From: Moritella viscosa
GTDB taxonomy: Bacteria; Pseudomonadota; Gammaproteobacteria; Enterobacterales; Moritellaceae
Length of the DNA stretch: 64,000 nt
Direction: 5' to 3'
Assembly (NCBI GenBank): GCA_000953735.1
Contig: LN554852.1
Coordinates: 1-64,000 of the forward strand
Made by a program: the position numbers and the translations under genes. Shown here in pieces: positions 60,716-64,000 of this stretch; position 1 is the first letter of the stretch, and each line of letters opens with the position of its first letter. The notes beneath the pieces are model-generated. The model was not told the DNA's origin, did not search any database, and saw only the letters and a program-made list of their open reading frames with translations.

Positions 60716-62190
60716 TACAGCTCTCCTGCGTCATCAAAGTCTAACCAAGCTAAATCATCTTTACCTTGAACTGCGGGTGTGGTTGTTTTTGACATCGCCT
60801 TATCGTCCATGCTGTCCATATTCATCATACCCGCCATTGCACTGTGATCTATTGCCATACTGTTCTTGTTACTTGTTGTTGGCGGACCAATACGGCTGAA
60901 ATCTGCGGTTAAGCTTGATTCTGAGTCCAACAAGAATTGCGCACTAGTAACCACGTTATCGCCATCTTTAAGCCCGGCTAAAACCTCAACATAACCTGCA
61001 GACTCTCTGCCTAAAGTGATTTTGATTGATTGATATTGGCCGTTACCTTTTGCTAGTACGATACGGTCCAAGGTACCTGAGCGGATGATAGCTTCACGTG
61101 GCACCTGGATTGCTCTGGTCTGCTGTTGGCTGCTAAGCGTTAACGTTGCAAACATGTTTGGTTTTAATTGCTCATCAGGATTGGCTATTTTTATTCTGAC
61201 TTTCAGCGTGCGGGTTGCTGCATTTAATTCCGGGTATATATAATCAACTTCACCTAACCAGGTTTTTCCAGGGAAACTATCTACTTGCATTTTAGCCTTG
61301 TCACCAACTTGTACTTGACCTGCTTGAGATTCAAAAATTTCGGCTTGTAACCATATTTCTGTTAATAGCCCCGCTTCTATTATCTGCGCTGAAGGCGTGA
61401 TATAAGCGCCTTCACGGATCGCAAGTTTGGTTATATAACCGGATTCTGGGGCTGATATAGTGACATTTTGGATCACTTTTTTAGCGCGCGTGAGCTGTTT
61501 AATCTGTGTTTGGTTAATTCCTAATGCAGATAAACGATGTTTTGCTGATGTGATGAGGGTTTTATTGCCGATACGGAGTGTGTTGAGTAACTCTTCTTGT
61601 GCTTTAATTAGCTCTGGTGAATATAGGGTTAATAGTGGTTGTCCTTTTGTGACGAACTCACCGGTATTATTGATGTAGAGTTTATCAACCCAACCAGACA
61701 CACGACTATTGATTTGCCATAACGAATTTTGATTAAATTCCAGCATACCAACGGTATTAATTTGGGTAACAAAAGGGCGACGTTGTGCCGTTTGTGTTCG
61801 TACGCCTAAATTATTTTCTACACGTGATGAAATGGTCACTAAGCCTGCATCGTTTTCTGTTGAAGCATCTTTGTATACTGGAATTAAATCCATGCCCATC
61901 GGTGATTGACCGGGTTTATCGCGGCGGTAATTGGCATCCATGGGGGCAACCCAGTACAGCGGCTCTTGGGCTGTGGTATTTTGCGTTTGCTCGGCATATA
62001 CAGGGACTAAATCCATGCCCATCGGTGATTGACCTGGTTTATCGCGGCGGTAATTGGCATCCATTGGGGCTACCCAATACAGGACCTCTAGTTCTGCGCT
62101 AGTTGTATTCGTTGTTGCTTGTGTACTAAACCAAGTACCTGCAGCAAGACCCAATGCTAATGTAATTGAGCTGGTAAGTAATGTTTTCAT
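60715..62190 (-). CDS. cusB: CusB-like periplasmic adaptor with duplicated N-terminal metal-binding module
   Basis: This 491-aa membrane fusion protein links CusA to the outer-membrane channel. It has an N-terminal anchor or signal (1-25). Two almost identical heavy-metal-binding modules (YWVAPMDANYRRDKPGQSP, MGMDL) start at about residues 34 and 75. A barrel-sandwich/hairpin part (about 150-330), a beta-barrel, and a Met/His-rich tail (HSAMAGMMNMDSMDDKAM) follow. The duplication and the Met tail are both extra metal sites compared with E. coli CusB (407 aa). Confidence 0.93.
   Translation of the reverse strand: MKTLLTSSITLALGLAAGTWFSTQATTNTTSAELEVLYWVAPMDANYRRDKPGQSPMGMDLVPVYAEQTQNTTAQEPLYWVAPMDANYRRDKPGQSPMGMDLIPVYKDASTENDAGLVTISSRVENNLGVRTQTAQRRPFVTQINTVGMLEFNQNSLWQINSRVSGWVDKLYINNTGEFVTKGQPLLTLYSPELIKAQEELLNTLRIGNKTLITSAKHRLSALGINQTQIKQLTRAKKVIQNVTISAPESGYITKLAIREGAYITPSAQIIEAGLLTEIWLQAEIFESQAGQVQVGDKAKMQVDSFPGKTWLGEVDYIYPELNAATRTLKVRIKIANPDEQLKPNMFATLTLSSQQQTRAIQVPREAIIRSGTLDRIVLAKGNGQYQSIKITLGRESAGYVEVLAGLKDGDNVVTSAQFLLDSESSLTADFSRIGPPTTSNKNSMAIDHSAMAGMMNMDSMDDKAMSKTTTPAVQGKDDLAWLDFDDAGEL
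61881..62090 (-). repeat. Tandem repeat of about 123 bp in cusB (duplicated metal-binding module)
   Basis: Two copies of a heavy-metal-binding domain are offset by 123 bp (41 codons). The core of about 85 bp differs at only a few positions, so the duplication is recent or kept similar by recombination. Both copies are in frame. Confidence 0.9.
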
Positions 62191-62198
62191 ATCGACCT

Positions 62199-63455
62199 CT
62201 ATAGTGCTTGAAAATAACGAATGCGAGCTAAGGTTTTTAAATTTTGAAAGTGCAATTGCTGGTATTCAAGCGTAAGTGCTTGTTCATCCATTAATGCTTT
62301 GATGACTTGTTCAAAATCATTGGTATTGGCTTGATAACCTTGTATTGCAGCATCACTATTAGATTTGGCTTGTACTAGAAGGGTGTCTTGGTAGCGCTGT
62401 ATCCTTGCCTTGGTATTACTGAAATTTGCGATTGCGCCATTTAATATGCCATTGAATTTAATCAGTAATAGAGCTTTTTCTGCTTGCTTAATCCCCCTAC
62501 CTTGAGCGGCCGCTATAACTACTTGATCTTGGCGGTTACTCGTGAATAGAGGAATGTTCATTGTGATGGAACCACTGATTAAATCACTACGGCTGGATCC
62601 GGATGCCATATCTAGTGCTTCACGATGACCGTAACCAATATCAACTTTAAAGGCTGGTTTATAGGATTCATTGGCAGTGGCTATATTATTTTTAGCTACG
62701 TCGATGGCTTGTTGCGCGGCTAATACCTGTGGGTGATCAGCCAGTAACCGATAGTGTTTTAGATTTGCTTGCTGCGCATATTCAAGGCTTTGCGGCCACG
62801 TTGGTAGCTGAGAATCAAATTCATCAAACGCTTGAGGCCCAATCCAAGAGACGAGTTTCCCACGTAATGCTTGTTCTTGCTGCGCAAAGGCGGCAATTTT
62901 GTCATCAAACTTGGCGAGTTCTAATTCTGCTTTAATCAAATCTTGGTTTTGACGATAACCTAGCTCAAATTGACGGTAGAGGTTGGTAACATGCTGGCTA
63001 AATAATTGCTTATTTTTAGCTAGAATGGTTTGGGCTATTTTGGCAAAGCTAATATCAAACCATAATTCTCGGATCTGTAGTTTTAGTTCTAATTGGCGAT
63101 TTTCTGCGAATTGTATGCTCTGTTGTGCTTGTAGTGAGAACCCTTTCGCTGTTAACTCCAGGGTATCACCCGCTGAAAACTGTTGTGATAAACCAAGACT
63201 AAATTGGGTCATTGGATCATCGGATAATGAGAAACTATCAACAGGCACATTGGATAAACCGAATTTAATCATAGGGTCTGCAAGCTGAGATTGGCTAATA
63301 CCTTGTGCTTTTAAACGTGCTTGTTGGGCACTGTATAAGATTGCTGAAGGATCGCGTTGTAGGGCTATGTCTTCTGCAATCGCGAGCGTTAATTGTTGAG
63401 CGTTAGCATTTATAGTCAGTAATGCGAATAGCCCCAAATAAATTTTTGATGGCAT
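62199..63455 (-). CDS. TolC-family outer-membrane efflux protein (CusC-like)
   Basis: This 418-aa protein has a signal peptide (MPSKIYLGLFALLTINANA) and two alpha-helical OEP repeats rich in Gln/Ala/Leu (about 25-210 and 220-418). It shows the TolC-family patterns LAIAEDIALQRDP and NANTFD-like C-terminal helices. No lipobox is seen, unlike E. coli CusC. It would form the trimeric exit duct for the CusBA pump encoded downstream; the gap to cusB is 8 bp. AAGGAAG precedes the ATG. Confidence 0.9.
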   Translation of the reverse strand: MPSKIYLGLFALLTINANAQQLTLAIAEDIALQRDPSAILYSAQQARLKAQGISQSQLADPMIKFGLSNVPVDSFSLSDDPMTQFSLGLSQQFSAGDTLELTAKGFSLQAQQSIQFAENRQLELKLQIRELWFDISFAKIAQTILAKNKQLFSQHVTNLYRQFELGYRQNQDLIKAELELAKFDDKIAAFAQQEQALRGKLVSWIGPQAFDEFDSQLPTWPQSLEYAQQANLKHYRLLADHPQVLAAQQAIDVAKNNIATANESYKPAFKVDIGYGHREALDMASGSSRSDLISGSITMNIPLFTSNRQDQVVIAAAQGRGIKQAEKALLLIKFNGILNGAIANFSNTKARIQRYQDTLLVQAKSNSDAAIQGYQANTNDFEQVIKALMDEQALTLEYQQLHFQNLKTLARIRYFQAL

Positions 63456-63496
63456 TATACTTCCTTAATTGATTGATTTTTTAAATGTTATTAAAA

Positions 63497-63886
63497 TCAG
63501 CTAATCAAAGGAGGTCGATAGAGGTTATCTTGGTGTTGTTTTAGAGGTGGGGTTAATTCGTAACGTAGTGAGTTACTTTGTTTATGGGGGTTTAAGAGCG
63601 GTTTATTATTATAATTAATAAATGATGATACGCAGGTCGTATTACAGTCGCTGCAATTATCCATCTTGCTGCAATCATCGTCATTATATTGATTTTTTGA
63701 ATGTTGAAGCTGCGGATTATCATGCTGTATTTTACTCATACTGTTTTGAGAACTGCATGGCATGTTTGGCATATCACAGAAAATATTGGTTGGCATCGTG
63801 CGCATGCTCATTGCCTGAAGCGGTAATGAGAATGTGTTTATTAATATTAATAAAATCAATAACGCTATACGCATGAAAAAAGACAC
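63497..63886 (-). CDS. Secreted Cys/Met-rich small protein, first gene of the cus operon
   Basis: This 129-aa protein has an N-terminal hydrophobic signal (ALLILLILINTFSLPLQA, cleavage near residue 25). The mature part has Met- and Cys-rich segments (MPNMPCSSQNSM; CSKMDNCSDCNTTC) and a Pro/Asn-rich tail without a fold I recognise. It starts at GTG 63886 or ATG 63874; neither has a good ribosome binding site. Position behind the CueR-type promoter and ahead of the efflux genes suggests periplasmic copper binding, a role I infer only from context and composition. Confidence 0.65.
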   Translation of the reverse strand: MSFFMRIALLILLILINTFSLPLQAMSMRTMPTNIFCDMPNMPCSSQNSMSKIQHDNPQLQHSKNQYNDDDCSKMDNCSDCNTTCVSSFINYNNKPLLNPHKQSNSLRYELTPPLKQHQDNLYRPPLIS

Positions 63887-63921
63887 ATCAAAAAGGTAAA
63901 CAAATAATGAATATGATAAAA

Positions 63922-63952
63922 AGTTTAATCTTTACCTTAAGGGGAAGGTCAA
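63922..63952 (-). promoter_or_regulatory. CueR-type promoter of the cus operon
   Basis: On the minus strand, TTGACC (63952-63947), a 19-bp spacer and TAAACT (63927-63922) repeat the copA promoter layout. The 22-bp operator (63928-63949) matches the copA one (22097-22118) at 17 positions, in a pattern beginning ACCTT and containing GGTAAAG. It lies about 40 bp before the first gene. CueR control is inferred. Confidence 0.78.
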
Positions 63953-64000
63953 GTGTTGAGATGATTATATTGGCAGGTAAATTTTAGGTATAAAAAAACC

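Overview
The window is a stretch of chromosomal housekeeping genes from a marine gammaproteobacterium. The 16S sequence, the AT-rich composition and the gene order best fit Moritella or a close relative. That genus call is from memory of the sequences and was not searched. Coding is dense. There is no insertion sequence, prophage or CRISPR array.

Layout. (1) Positions 1-260 are the right-hand part of oriC: DnaA boxes, an AT-rich unwinding region and 11 GATC sites. It is followed by mnmG-rsmG-parA-parB and the complete F1Fo ATP synthase operon atpIBEFHAGDC, then glmU, with nadE convergent. (2) The first rRNA operon (16S, tRNA-Ile, tRNA-Ala, 23S, 5S) spans about 14.6-20.06 kb. (3) Between the rRNA operons lie pgi, a copper pair (copA and cueR), a UPF0149 gene, a CobW-type GTPase, a stand-alone long-type leuA and three poorly characterised minus-strand genes. 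(4) The second rRNA operon (30.7-36.4 kb) is nearly identical but carries an extra P2 promoter and a distal tRNA-Asp. It is followed by two decayed copies of the tRNA-Asp unit. (5) Next come ubiE-ubiJ-ubiB, tatABCD, an aldehyde dehydrogenase with its TetR regulator, hemB, then rhlB-gppA divergent from trxA, rho, and ubiD-fre. (6) On the minus strand is hemCDXY. (7) The right edge is a minus-strand copper/silver efflux operon: a Cys/Met-rich secreted protein, then an outer membrane factor, CusB-like and CusA-like genes, and a cytochrome b562-like protein with a Met/His-rich insertion.

How the genes work together. The origin side is the usual oriC-gid-par-atp block. The ubi, hem and tat genes serve respiratory-chain biogenesis. 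Copper handling is split over two places about 40 kb apart: CopA exports Cu(I) from the cytoplasm, and the Cus-type RND pump clears the periplasm. Both transcription units start with the same promoter architecture (TTGACC, 19-bp spacer, AT-rich -10), and their 22-bp operator sequences match at 17 positions. This suggests that the single CueR in the window controls both, in place of the CusRS two-component system of E. coli.

Most of the window is conventional. The parts that deserve a second look are the cus operon with its cytochrome b562-like member and inferred CueR control, the duplicated metal-binding module in CusB, the decayed tandem tRNA-Asp array, the paired indels in one 16S copy, and the different promoter content of the two rRNA operons. 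I did not find a convincing wholly new system.
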